Below are positions 27,776-37,095 of a DNA stretch of 64,000 bases, in pieces. The notes beneath the pieces were generated by a model, which was not told where the DNA came from, did not search any database, and saw only the letters and a program-made list of their open reading frames with translations. Numbering within the stretch: the stretch's first letter is position 1; the number at the start of each line of letters is the position of its first letter. Source of the DNA: Paraglaciecola sp. 20A4 (GTDB taxonomy: Bacteria; Pseudomonadota; Gammaproteobacteria; Enterobacterales; Alteromonadaceae); the NCBI RefSeq assembly GCF_011378905.1, contig NZ_WTPY01000004.1:230267-294266 (forward strand). Direction: 5' to 3'. The position numbers and the translations under genes were made by a program.

Positions 27776-28410
27776 TAATTACTCGAACAGTGACTAATCG
27801 TATGGCTGCATAGCGGTAATCCCAAAGATAAGAAACTGTATTATTATCTTGGGTTTTAATAGGATGTATTAAAGGAATTATTTAGGAAATTATAAAAGAT
27901 GCGTAACAAATATTGAATACCATTAGCGTTATGAACATGAAGACCGAATGAATAAAATAATTTGTTATGGCATTATTGACTTTTACTATGGTGAAATTAT
28001 TAAGATGCAAAAATCACGCGTGGTTTTTTAACTCGCTTTAAATAATAGCGCTTATCTTATCTAGTCTTAAAAAATAAACTCATGTACCTTTTCTAAATAA
28101 TTTTGAAAAAAATCGATTAAATTAAAGCCTTCATTAATACCCAGTAATAATAGTAGATAGTATGAAAATTCCGATTAAGGCAATCGTTATTGCTTTATTT
28201 TGTAAAAATATCAGTCACTATCATATTGATTCTAAATATTCTGCTTCTTATATTTATCTTGTTTTATCTGCACAATATAATGATTTTTAATCGAAAACGT
28301 CAACTTCAACGTCGGTAAAGCACATACCCTCTTGGCACAAACACAACGTGTCGTTCTGCACCGTCCTCACACTATGCAAGTTTGGGGCAAAACGACATTC
28401 AATTGCTCGC
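27776..28410. other. AT-rich intergenic region
   Basis: Holds the second copy of the 30-bp repeat (27895-27924) and a terminator-like hairpin AAAAATCA-CGCG-TGGTTTTT (28009-28028) with T run but no obvious gene before it. No open frame with coding character was found. Confidence 0.4.
27895..27924. repeat. 30-bp intergenic repeat, copy B
   Basis: AAAGATGCGTAACAAATATT plus ten more bases; pairs with copy A at 25226-25255. Confidence 0.55.
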
Positions 28411-29193
28411 CTAATTGAACAACCCCTTAAGTTTGTCCCCTGCTTTTTCTAACAACTTTTCCTTTTGTTTATCGAGCTCTTCTTTCACTTTTTTCTTAGC
28501 CTCTGCTTCTAAACGTTTTTTCGCTTCTAACTTAGCTGAGGCAATTACGTTATCAAGCATTGCATTGACCACGGCCATTCCAACTTGGTCAGCCGGCATA
28601 CCATTAGGTTTGCCGATAGGTCCTGCATTAAAAGTAGGTAACGTCACCTCATAGGACTTTGTCTTTATATTTAAATCCCCTGTAGGCAGTTGCTCAAAAT
28701 TTAGCTTCAGGCGAACGTTACTTACCGTGACGTTTTCGACGATAACTAACGGATTAGGACCATCTTTTGCTGCCGGCGAGGGCTCATCTTGAGTCTTTGG
28801 TAGATTAGCTTGAAGATTGTCTTTGAGCGCGAGTAAGTTCCCTTGCCCACTTGCATCTACTTCATATAAAATTTCCGGTGCACTTATGTTAACCGTTTGA
28901 ACAATATAGGGTTCATTAAGGACTTCACCTAAATCAAGTGTGATTGCATTTACACTGAACGCATTTTCCGTGCTAAAACCTGTCGGATTTTTAACGCTTA
29001 AATCACTGATGGTCATTCGCCCATCGGTCAGCGCTAAATCTACGTTGGCCACCGATACGGCGGAGCCAAGATATTGACTTCCCTGCTCTTCAATTTGCGC
29101 ACGAATAAAGTCCCCTGCACCACTTAACAGATACCAAGCACCGCCTGCAATAAGCAATACTAACAAAACCAAAAAGCCTAATCCTTTTTTCAT
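28411..29193 (-). CDS. AsmA-like membrane-anchored protein
   Basis: 260 residues. A single N-terminal anchor (GLGFLVLLVLLIAGGAWYLL) is followed by a periplasmic beta-rich domain: GSAVSVANVDLALTDGRMTI, SDLSVKNPTGFST, ITLDLGEVLNEPYIVQTVNI. This order resembles the N-terminal part of AsmA/DUF748-type proteins thought to act in envelope lipid transport. The C-terminal 50 residues are a Lys/Glu-rich helix (KKRLEAEAKKKVKEELDKQK), possibly coiled coil. GGAGAG lies upstream of the ATG. Shorter than classical AsmA. Function inferred only from domain likeness. Confidence 0.7.
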   Translation of the reverse strand: MKKGLGFLVLLVLLIAGGAWYLLSGAGDFIRAQIEEQGSQYLGSAVSVANVDLALTDGRMTISDLSVKNPTGFSTENAFSVNAITLDLGEVLNEPYIVQTVNISAPEILYEVDASGQGNLLALKDNLQANLPKTQDEPSPAAKDGPNPLVIVENVTVSNVRLKLNFEQLPTGDLNIKTKSYEVTLPTFNAGPIGKPNGMPADQVGMAVVNAMLDNVIASAKLEAKKRLEAEAKKKVKEELDKQKEKLLEKAGDKLKGLFN

Positions 29194-29507
29194 AAATTTC
29201 TCTCCTAGCTAGTTAATTAACATGGGTATTGTAGCAGAACACGTGAACAGCCAGATATCATCCAAATGGCTTAGTGGTATATCAACAGCATAAATAAGCA
29301 CAGCCCTTAAGCAGAGATTATTTTAGCTACTCGCACAATGTTATGCATTTACGGCAGGGTTATCTGCCGACGCACAAGTGCTACAAATATATAAACAATA
29401 AAACGATCTGCAAAGAATACCTCAGCGACAATATGGGTGTGGCATAGGTATTTTAAATACGGAAATATCTTTTAAAGAAATAATTTAGCCTCAGCAAGTA
29501 GCTTAAA
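29194..29507. other. Intergenic region, nothing recognised
   Basis: 314 bases between two minus-strand genes. It must contain the promoter of the AsmA-like gene; I see no repeat, hairpin with T run or RNA gene. Confidence 0.4.
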
Positions 29508-30266
29508 TCATTTTTTATCTATTTCCTTAAGCAGCGTTTCAACAGCGATTCGACGATATTTATCAGCCATAGGCCGTTCGGGGCGAGTCGGAGCTTGCTG
29601 CGCTAACAGTAAGTATTCCCGAGCGGCACTATTGTCGTTATCGTCAAACAGGAACTCAGCAAAGAAGAAATTGGCATCAATGCTTGTTGGATGACGTTCG
29701 ACCGATTCGGCCAGCAGCTTCTTAGCTTTTTTATCGCTACCAAAACTTAATGGCCAACCTGGCAATTTATGGTAAAGCGCCCCCAAAGTTGTCATCGCAG
29801 CTCCATCTAACGCGTTATCATCAAGCTTTATTGATTTTTCCAAAGATTTTCTAGCCTTTTTGGCTAAAGCTAACGCTCCTGTGCCGCCTATTGCAGCCGC
29901 TGAGGTTGATTGGCATATACCCAGCCAAGCCCAATAACCGGCATTATTCGGTTGCTCTTGCGTCAGCGCGCGTGCTTGGGAAATAAGACTTTCAAACGCG
30001 GCGAGTTGTTCATCACCTTGTAAAGTGTAATTCACTTTTGCCCAGCGCTGTTGCAGAGCATGTAACTTAGGCGATACGCTTAAGACAAGACCTGGACCGT
30101 CATTTTGGGCATCCCGACTATCAACAATTTTACTTGTTTCATCACTGAGCTGCTGGCTAAAAGCTAAACTTGGTAATGTCGAGCTACCCGCTAATAGTAT
30201 CGCCAGTAACAAAGTACCACGTCTATTGATCTTATCTCGTGCATTAGGGTCTATCACACATTTCAC
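29508..30266 (-). CDS. Exported TPR-like protein
   Basis: 252 residues. A basic N-terminus (DKINRRG) precedes the hydrophobic TLLLAILLAGSSTLPSLAFS, so it is probably secreted to the periplasm. The mature part is helical with TPR-like units (NNAGYWAWLGICQSTSAAAI; SIDANFFFAEFLFDDNDNSA) and the segment TLGALYHKLPGWPLSFGSDK, which I recall from exported helical-repeat proteins. It lies just after the FdhF-like gene on the same strand, 31 bases away, so it may be its last operon member. Specific role unknown. Confidence 0.7.
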   Translation of the reverse strand: MKCVIDPNARDKINRRGTLLLAILLAGSSTLPSLAFSQQLSDETSKIVDSRDAQNDGPGLVLSVSPKLHALQQRWAKVNYTLQGDEQLAAFESLISQARALTQEQPNNAGYWAWLGICQSTSAAAIGGTGALALAKKARKSLEKSIKLDDNALDGAAMTTLGALYHKLPGWPLSFGSDKKAKKLLAESVERHPTSIDANFFFAEFLFDDNDNSAAREYLLLAQQAPTRPERPMADKYRRIAVETLLKEIDKK

Positions 30267-30297
30267 CTTATATTTTCTTTGTTAAAGCGCGCACTTT

Positions 30298-32619
30298 TCA
30301 ACTTATCTCTTTAGCGTGTAAGCTAATCACAATAGACTTGTACGCAGGCGTATTGCTTTTATCGGCCACGCTACCAATAGGAATTAGGTCGTTAGTTTCA
30401 GGGTAATAAGCTGCCGCGCAGCCTTTTGGTATACCGTATTCCACCAGTGCGAAATCACTGACTTCTCTAAGGGCTGCTTTATCATTTGGCCAGTGACTGC
30501 GAATGCTCACATGTTGATCTGGGACTAAACCCAATTCTGCGATATCCTCTTTACTGATAAATAATACTTTACGTGTACCATGAATTCCGCGATAGCGGTC
30601 ATTATTGGTATAAACCGTAGTATTAAACTGGTCATGGCTGCGTATGGTCATCATCAACAAACACCCCTTTGGTACATCAATATTTTCAATATCATGGACC
30701 ACAAAATTCGCTTTACCGGTGGCCGTTGCAAATTGACGCGCATCACGGACAGCATTCGGTAATACAAACTCACCTAACGTATCAATACGATGATTAAAAT
30801 TTTCAAAACCAGGGATAACATTACCGATATGATCACGAATAAGACGATAATCGGCCCTCATCGCTAACCAGTCTATCCCATGATTCGGCAGGGTATGCTG
30901 TGCCAGTTCGGCGATAATATCGACCTCACTTTTAAGTAGGTCAGATGCAGGTGGAATTTTGCCATGAGAAGTTTGTATCACACCCATGGAATTTTCTACC
31001 GTAATGGTCTGAATACCACTTGCTTGAGTATCGATTTCAGTTCGCCCTAGTGCTGGCAAAATAAGCGCTTGTTTACCCGTATGTAAATGCGAACGGTTTA
31101 ACTTCGTAGAAACCTGCACGGTTAATTCACATTGAGTAAGCGCTGCATCATTTGCTTGGTGATCGGGCATCGCTCTAAAGAAATTCCCCCCTAAAGCAAA
31201 CAATACTTTGATCTGTCCTTTTTGCATACCATGAACTGTTTCAACGGCGTCCACGCCGTTATCTCGAGGCGGATTAAAAGCAAATTCTTTGCCTAAGGCA
31301 TCTAAAAACTCGGGGGCAGGTTTTTCCCAAATACCCATAGTGCGATCACCCTGAACGTTACTGTGACCACGCACCGGGCAAACACCAGCGCCAGGTTTTC
31401 CTAAATTGCCTTGCAACATTAAAAAATTGGTCATTAACTGGATATTTGCCACCGCATTTTTATGTTGTGTCATCCCCATTGCCCAACAACAAATAGTCTT
31501 TTTTGACTCACAAGCGATATCTGCGGCTTGCTGAATCAAGGCTTGAGTCAACCCACAGCCTTGCTCTATGTCCAACCAAGTGGTTTGCTCTATATCAGTT
31601 TTAAATGCATCAAACCCGTGGCAATACTGTTTGATAAATTGATGATCAAGAACAGGTTGGTGATCGCTGTCGCGCTCAATCAGTGCCTTACACAAGCCTT
31701 TAAGCAGTGCAACATCACCGTTAATTTTGACGGGTAAATATAAATCACGCAAAGCAGTGCCACTACCAATAACGCCAGATATTTCTTGAGGGTTTTTGAA
31801 GCGTTTAAGGCCGGTCTCATCAAGTGGATTAACCGCGACTATTTTAGCACCTTGGCGTTTAGCCGCCTGCAACGATGACAACATTCGTGGATGATTAGTA
31901 CCTGGGTTTTGGCCAAATACAAAAATTGCTTCAGCGTGCTCTAAATCCTCTAGGCTCACAGTACCTTTGCCTACACCTATGGTTTCTCCTAAGCCAACGC
32001 CACTCGATTCATGGCACATATTTGAACAATCAGGCAAATTATTAGTACCAAATTTGCGTACAAATAATTGATACAGAAATGCCGCTTCGTTTCCCGTACG
32101 TCCTGACGTATAGAACGCGGCTTGATTAGGATTATCTAATGATTTGAGCTGCTCACTAATAAGGGTGAATGCTTGCGGCCAGTCAATGGGCTGATAATAT
32201 TCTGCACCTTCAGGTAACCACATTGGCTGAACAAGACGCCCTTGGTCATTTAGCCAACGGTCTGACTTCCCTCGAAGTTTACTCACATTATGCTCGGCAA
32301 AAAACGCGGCATCAGCACGCTTAGTCGTGGCCTCATCAGCCACCGCTTTGGCACCATTTTCACAAAACTCAAATGTGGCGCGCTTTTCTAATGGATCAGG
32401 CCAAGCACAGCCAGGGCAATCAAAGCCTTCGATCTGATTTAAATCGGATAATAAACGCGTGCCTTTAATAGGCCCAGCTTTGCTGGTAACATTTTTGTAA
32501 GCTGACAGCACCGCAGGGATGCCAGCCGCCCACTCCTTTGGCTGGCTGATTTCAATGCGCTGAGTATCAGATGGATCAAATGAGCGAGCCTGACTGTCGG
32601 CTGTCGAAGATGTTTTCAT
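30298..32619 (-). CDS. FdhF/YdeP family molybdopterin oxidoreductase
   Basis: 773-residue relative of formate dehydrogenase alpha subunits, of the YdeP type linked to acid resistance in E. coli. FDCPGCAWPDP (C68, C71) and EFCENGAKAVADEATT (C86) mark the family's N-terminal cysteine region; CSNMCHESSGVGLGETIG (C202) is the cofactor region; later FGQNPGTNHPRMLSSLQ, GHSNVQGDRTMGI and the C-terminal dinucleotide-binding MMTIRSHDQFNTTVYTNNDR. No signal peptide, so cytoplasmic. AAAGGAG lies 7 bases before the ATG. fdhD is next upstream in the same direction. Substrate unknown. Confidence 0.9.
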   Translation of the reverse strand: MKTSSTADSQARSFDPSDTQRIEISQPKEWAAGIPAVLSAYKNVTSKAGPIKGTRLLSDLNQIEGFDCPGCAWPDPLEKRATFEFCENGAKAVADEATTKRADAAFFAEHNVSKLRGKSDRWLNDQGRLVQPMWLPEGAEYYQPIDWPQAFTLISEQLKSLDNPNQAAFYTSGRTGNEAAFLYQLFVRKFGTNNLPDCSNMCHESSGVGLGETIGVGKGTVSLEDLEHAEAIFVFGQNPGTNHPRMLSSLQAAKRQGAKIVAVNPLDETGLKRFKNPQEISGVIGSGTALRDLYLPVKINGDVALLKGLCKALIERDSDHQPVLDHQFIKQYCHGFDAFKTDIEQTTWLDIEQGCGLTQALIQQAADIACESKKTICCWAMGMTQHKNAVANIQLMTNFLMLQGNLGKPGAGVCPVRGHSNVQGDRTMGIWEKPAPEFLDALGKEFAFNPPRDNGVDAVETVHGMQKGQIKVLFALGGNFFRAMPDHQANDAALTQCELTVQVSTKLNRSHLHTGKQALILPALGRTEIDTQASGIQTITVENSMGVIQTSHGKIPPASDLLKSEVDIIAELAQHTLPNHGIDWLAMRADYRLIRDHIGNVIPGFENFNHRIDTLGEFVLPNAVRDARQFATATGKANFVVHDIENIDVPKGCLLMMTIRSHDQFNTTVYTNNDRYRGIHGTRKVLFISKEDIAELGLVPDQHVSIRSHWPNDKAALREVSDFALVEYGIPKGCAAAYYPETNDLIPIGSVADKSNTPAYKSIVISLHAKEIS

Positions 32620-32756
32620 GGTGACTCCTTTGATAAATAATCGCTCGAAAGTAAATGTATAAGCCTGTCGATTAGCTGTCGATATTCGCTTTACAGCCGG
32701 TATTCTTTATTTCATTAATAACCGGTAAAAAATAAATACCAACCCATCACTCATAT

Positions 32757-33689
32757 TTACGTGCTAATACGCTGTGTACAGGTATAAATATTGACGCGTT
32801 TTTGTTGAATAAAACCCACTAAACAGATGTCGTATTCCTTTGCCAATTCAATGGCTAAGCTAGACGGGGCCCCCATAGCCAAAATGAAATGCAAATTGGA
32901 CATCGCAGCTTTTTGTACCAAATCAAAGCTGATCCTAGAGCTTAATATTACGCCGTAGTGATGCTCTTCGGCACCCAATAAAACAGGCAACTGTGCACCA
33001 ATCAACTTGTCTAGTGCGTTATGACGTCCTATGTCCTCGCGCACGTCTAACAGCCAGTCATTTTCTGCAATCCCCCCTCCGGCAACGGGTAATGACTCAA
33101 GACTAAATAATCCCGCTCCATGGCTACCGCCTGTTAGCGAAAAAGCTGTTTGTCTTTGCCTCAACGCACTCGCTAACGACAAGATAGAGTGCGCTGATAG
33201 TGTGTGACAGTTGGTTTGCGCTTTAGGAGGCCGTTTATCAAGTAGTAAATCAATTGAGCGCTGACCGCATACACCACAACCTGAATTCACATACTCAATA
33301 TGACTCGCAGCATGATTTTTGGAGGCGCTAAAATCGAAGTCAGCTTGAGGATGCAAACTAACCAATACTTGATTTCCCCCCGTGCCTTTTATTCGTTGGC
33401 TTCCAGTGTGAGTAACACTTTGCACATCAGCACTATTTTCAATTAAGCCACTGGTGTGTAACCAGCCTGTCACTAATGCGATGTCGTCACCTGGGCTGCG
33501 CATTGTGGTAAGCAACAAGTTAGCTTTAGCGTTATTTTTTAATGGGTGTTTAATCCAAATTTCAAGAGGCTCTTCACTGGCAATGTTATCGTCAAGCATA
33601 TGCTGCTCGATTTGTCCCGGTTCTTGCGACCAAGCCTTTGAGCTAGGTGACGTTAACCGTGTAATTGGAAATGAATTAACGTTATTCAC
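32757..33689 (-). CDS. fdhD: Formate dehydrogenase accessory sulfurtransferase FdhD
   Basis: Transfers sulfur from IscS to the molybdenum cofactor of formate-dehydrogenase-type enzymes. The catalytic CxxC pair is C138/C141 in VNSGCGVCGQRS; other family landmarks are PGDDIALVTGWLHTSGLI, TGGSHGAGLFS, VREDIGRHNALDKLIG, LSSRISFDLVQKAAM and GAPSSLAIELAKEYDICLVG. It lies 137 bases upstream of the YdeP-type gene in the same direction, a natural enzyme/maturase pair. Length 310 is slightly long because of an N-terminal extension. Confidence 0.93.
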   Translation of the reverse strand: MNNVNSFPITRLTSPSSKAWSQEPGQIEQHMLDDNIASEEPLEIWIKHPLKNNAKANLLLTTMRSPGDDIALVTGWLHTSGLIENSADVQSVTHTGSQRIKGTGGNQVLVSLHPQADFDFSASKNHAASHIEYVNSGCGVCGQRSIDLLLDKRPPKAQTNCHTLSAHSILSLASALRQRQTAFSLTGGSHGAGLFSLESLPVAGGGIAENDWLLDVREDIGRHNALDKLIGAQLPVLLGAEEHHYGVILSSRISFDLVQKAAMSNLHFILAMGAPSSLAIELAKEYDICLVGFIQQKRVNIYTCTQRIST

Positions 33690-33850
33690 CTTCGTATCGC
33701 ATAAGACTGGTTTCTATCCAAAATACGCACTGATAAGTTCCGAGTGAGCACTGATTACTCCTATTGTCGAAAACGATAAAAACCCAAGCCCATTGGTTAA
33801 GGGCGATAGAATAAGGATTAGACCTAAGTTAAATTGGTCTGCACGAATAC

Positions 33851-34816
33851 TTATAGTACTAAGCCCGATAAACCCAAAATCAAGATCCAACTAGCAAAAA
33901 ATAGCTTTAGGTGTTTCGGCGAAAAATGCAGTACTAAACGCTTAGCCAAAACACCCCCGATGATAGCTCCTGGCCCAGCAAACAGCACCACAGGCCAATA
34001 AATATATTGAGTCAGCACAATATGGTGTATCACGCCCGACCACACAGTGGCCGCACTTAACATCACTGCACAAGCAATAGAGAAGGTCACATTAAAACCG
34101 CGCATAATTAAATACACCGCTAACAATTCCCCTACCCCAATAGATAAATATGCCGTAATAATGCCGCCACAAATACTAATAATCGGTAACAAAATGCTAT
34201 CTAACGGTCGTAATTGCGTTATCGGCAGTTTGCGTCCCGTTAAGGCCACCATTAAAAACATGCAAATGGCGAGCAAAATAGAGAACACACCAAAGCCAAT
34301 ATGTAATATATCCCCTTTGGCTAAGGGACCAAACCATATGGGATTAAACTGCGCGATGAGTAAACCAACAACCGACGCCGGGATCGACAATAACAAAACT
34401 GAATACAAACTCTGCCATTGATTTAAATGTAGTTGCCTAGCGCTTTGCAGAGCAAATTTACTTAAGCCTTTAGCCGAATATTGTTCAATGCTTAGATTTT
34501 CATCTTGGCTGACACTTTGTTTTTTATGAAAGCGCCACCACGTAAACGCGCCCGCTGTCATTCCAAAACACTGAATGGCAAAACTGGTGGCGACGGTCGC
34601 ACTTGGCGAAAAGCCCATCTGATGGAAAAACGGCACAAAGACCACGCCACCGCCTGCACCTGTTGCATTCGCAAAAACCGCCCCGATGACACCAAGCATT
34701 GCAAAGGCAGCATAGTCGACGAATAACCGTAAAGGGTCTTGTAAGGTGGCAAATACGACGCACCAAGTGACGAATATAAGCCTGCGAATTTGCACAGTAG
34801 TAAGTTGAGAAAACAT
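33851..34816 (-). CDS. TauE/SafE family sulfite/organosulfur exporter
   Basis: 321-residue integral membrane permease with about eight to nine helices. Family motif in the first half is MLGVIGAVFANATGAGGGVVFVPFF, echoed by a second-half repeat around PIISICGGIITAYLSIGVGELLA-type sequence; GPGAIIGGVLAKRLV is also typical. The family exports sulfite, sulfoacetate or similar anions. It follows fdhD by about 160 bases in the same direction (upstream), so a common sulfur or acid-stress theme is possible but unproven. Confidence 0.85.
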   Translation of the reverse strand: MFSQLTTVQIRRLIFVTWCVVFATLQDPLRLFVDYAAFAMLGVIGAVFANATGAGGGVVFVPFFHQMGFSPSATVATSFAIQCFGMTAGAFTWWRFHKKQSVSQDENLSIEQYSAKGLSKFALQSARQLHLNQWQSLYSVLLLSIPASVVGLLIAQFNPIWFGPLAKGDILHIGFGVFSILLAICMFLMVALTGRKLPITQLRPLDSILLPIISICGGIITAYLSIGVGELLAVYLIMRGFNVTFSIACAVMLSAATVWSGVIHHIVLTQYIYWPVVLFAGPGAIIGGVLAKRLVLHFSPKHLKLFFASWILILGLSGLVL

Positions 34817-35254
34817 TAAATTTACACTACATTTTTGTATCGGCAGAACTGTGCCAGAAAACCGTTGACCAATCTACCCTGTTTACTGTTTACCGTTTCC
34901 TATTATTTATCGAATATTCGAATAAGGTAATACTCAGCGAAAACAAGCATTCACATATTGCTTAGTTACAATGGAGCGCGTTTAGAAAGTCATCGTCTTG
35001 GCAATATAGCGACTTATGTAGCTGAAAATTACCAGCTAAAATGGCTAAGCAAACAATTGATAGGAATATAATTATAATGATATTCATTCGTCCTAGAGAA
35101 CACGATTGCATTATCAGCATTGATATTGGTATTGGTATTGGTATTGATGGACGTAATTTAAGCCTAAGACTGAGTGATTTTGACCCGTTGAATTGGCATT
35201 CAACGCTTATATTAGTCCCACAGACCCGATACCAATCTACAAAGAAGCAATATC
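34817..35254. other. Divergent intergenic region with hexanucleotide repeat
   Basis: 438 bases between the TauE-like gene (minus) and DUF2244 gene (plus). It contains an AT-rich start, and a TTGRTA tandem array (see separate entry). The frame from 35041 to 35262 translates the array as IGIGIGID and has no family resemblance, so I do not call a gene. Confidence 0.4.
35120..35149. repeat. Hexanucleotide tandem repeat (TTGGTA)
   Basis: Five 6-base units: TTGATA, three TTGGTA, TTGATG, about 105 bases upstream of the DUF2244 start. Nature unknown. Confidence 0.8.
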
Positions 35255-35752
35255 ATGGTTAAACTCGATCAATCAGATCATCATTGGGTATTAACCCTGT
35301 CACCTAACCGCTCGGCAAACTGGGCACAAACCAAATTACTGGTATCTATAGTGGCTTCTTTGGTGCTTATTATATCAATAGCATGGGCATTTATTGGAGC
35401 GTGGTTCGTACTCCCGTTTGCAGGAATAGAGGTAGGTTTACTGTGGTTTATTTCTTATCGAGTTTCCCTTTACACTTATCAGCAGCAAGTCATTACCATC
35501 ACTGACGCTTCAATAAAACTGCAATCAGGTACTTACCGACCACAAAAAGATTGGGTCTTTGATCGCAACTACACGCATGTGGCACTGATTGAAGCACAAG
35601 GGTCGTTCGACTGCATACAAATGAGTTTGATAGATGATACGCGGCGAGTCGTTTTCGGGGAGTTCTTAAATCAGGCAGATAGAATAATAGCCCTAAAATA
35701 TATAAAAGCGTTGCCAGTTACAGTTTTAAGCGATAAATGGTGGCAAGCATAG
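35255..35752 (+). CDS. DUF2244 membrane protein
   Basis: 165 residues. Begins WVLTLSPNRSANWAQTK, then two closely spaced helices (about 28-48 and 50-66) and a cytoplasmic beta domain (VITITDASIKLQSGTYRPQK, SLIDDTRRVVFGEFLNQADR). This layout matches DUF2244 integral membrane proteins, often found near cytochrome oxidase genes, though none is here. Length and architecture are complete. Function unknown. Confidence 0.82.
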   Translation: MVKLDQSDHHWVLTLSPNRSANWAQTKLLVSIVASLVLIISIAWAFIGAWFVLPFAGIEVGLLWFISYRVSLYTYQQQVITITDASIKLQSGTYRPQKDWVFDRNYTHVALIEAQGSFDCIQMSLIDDTRRVVFGEFLNQADRIIALKYIKALPVTVLSDKWWQA

Positions 35753-35816
35753 CTCACCACCTTTGAGTAACTACTGTTCTTTTGAAATCCTATTGATTAA
35801 ATGGACACAACATAGC

Positions 35817-36938
35817 TCAAAAGGACACAACATTGATTTCTTCGTTATTCAAATTACCTGCTAATCCTAACTTATAAAGGTCAACAACTGATTGAGCGCC
35901 GTTATACTCGACTACCTTAATTTTGTCCTGCATATGGGCACTGAAACTTCCCCATGCCTTCGCGTAACGTTCGTTGAACCCCTCTCGCGTCCATTCTTCA
36001 GTGCGTTTTTTTACTTGATGAGGAGCAAAAAACAATTCTCCATGTAACTTACCTTTAGGTTTATTAGATTGAGATTTAACATCTGTTGCTCCAATAAATA
36101 CCTCTTTGGTGAGCTTATCGCCGAGCAAATCTTGTAGGTCGAGTAATAACTGTTTATTACCCGCGAAATCTAACACCCAGCTTTCGCCGTCTTTGCTTAG
36201 TTTATCAATATCCGTATATTCAAGAACATCATCGTAGCAACCAAATGACTCAGTAAGGGCTTTATTCGTTGCACTGGTTAATCCGACTACACGGTAGTGC
36301 CCACCACGTTGCGCTTTATGCTTCATCAATAAATGCGCACAACCATAAGCGGTCTTACTGGATGCACTCGTCAGTAAAACGGTGGTGACGTTATCGTTAA
36401 TATGTTCACCAACATAATCATCTAGCACAAATGATGTCATAAATAATGGGCGATAATTTAATAGCCAAGCCTCTGAATCTTGCTGGTAAGCAGGGTCTTG
36501 AGCACAACGTAAGTAATTATCATACACAGGTGAACTACTGACTCGTTGCGGATGAGTATCAAAAAAGCTTACGTCGTTAGCCTTATCAACATTGACGACC
36601 AGATGTGTCCCCATGGGGAAGTACCCATAAACGACTTCGCCGACCTGTGCCTTTGGATGCTTAGATGCGATAACAGTGCCAAATCCCCAGACAGGTACAA
36701 TGCCCCACTGATCATCAGCCGGGAAAAAGCCCCAGTATCCCATCTTGTCCCCTGTCACGGCATAAGTAACATTATTCGCCGAAAAACCAAAATGATTAAG
36801 CTGCAATATAGCCTGCCCTTCCAGTAATTGGGTCGTGTCTAATTGGCCATGAACGATTTTGGTTTGTGCAACATCTGCTTTGTTTACCCAAACCTCGGTA
36901 CTGTCTATCTGTGTATCGTTGAGCTTGTCGCCTGACAT
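35817..36938 (-). CDS. DUF2855 family protein
   Basis: 373 residues, cytoplasmic, distantly like medium-chain dehydrogenases: LNHFGFSANNVTYAVTGDKMGYW, FFPADDQWGIVPVWGFGTVI and VGEVVYGYFPMGTHL at the N-terminus; TVLLTSASSKTAYGCAHLLM and VLDFAGNKQLLLDL in the Rossmann-like half. These are landmarks of DUF2855. Biochemical role unknown; the fold suggests an oxidoreductase on small carbonyl compounds. Its 3' end carries two GGACACAACAT copies about 20 bases apart, probably chance. Confidence 0.82.
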   Translation of the reverse strand: MSGDKLNDTQIDSTEVWVNKADVAQTKIVHGQLDTTQLLEGQAILQLNHFGFSANNVTYAVTGDKMGYWGFFPADDQWGIVPVWGFGTVIASKHPKAQVGEVVYGYFPMGTHLVVNVDKANDVSFFDTHPQRVSSSPVYDNYLRCAQDPAYQQDSEAWLLNYRPLFMTSFVLDDYVGEHINDNVTTVLLTSASSKTAYGCAHLLMKHKAQRGGHYRVVGLTSATNKALTESFGCYDDVLEYTDIDKLSKDGESWVLDFAGNKQLLLDLQDLLGDKLTKEVFIGATDVKSQSNKPKGKLHGELFFAPHQVKKRTEEWTREGFNERYAKAWGSFSAHMQDKIKVVEYNGAQSVVDLYKLGLAGNLNNEEINVVSF

Positions 36939-37095
36939 AAGATGTGTCCTTATTGTAAAAGAAGCTATGATAAATTCTTGAACGATTATAGGGAGCTAGT
37001 GAAATTTTTATGCTACAAAATCCATCACATTTGTGAATACGCGCACATAACAGCGACTAATTTTCACACATTAAGCCACTTTCCGAGGAATTATC

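Noticed and set aside
34817..35254. tRNA or small RNA gene in the larger gaps
   Set aside because: No cloverleaf, conserved T-loop (GGTTCRA) or other RNA signature was seen in this or the other long gaps.
35041..35262. Plus-strand frame of 73 codons containing IGIGIGID
   Set aside because: It only translates the TTGGTA repeat, has no ribosome site worth naming and no family likeness.
35790..35840. GGACACAACAT direct repeat at the 3' end of the DUF2855 gene
   Set aside because: Two copies of 11 bases, partly coding; too short to be called an attachment site or element end.
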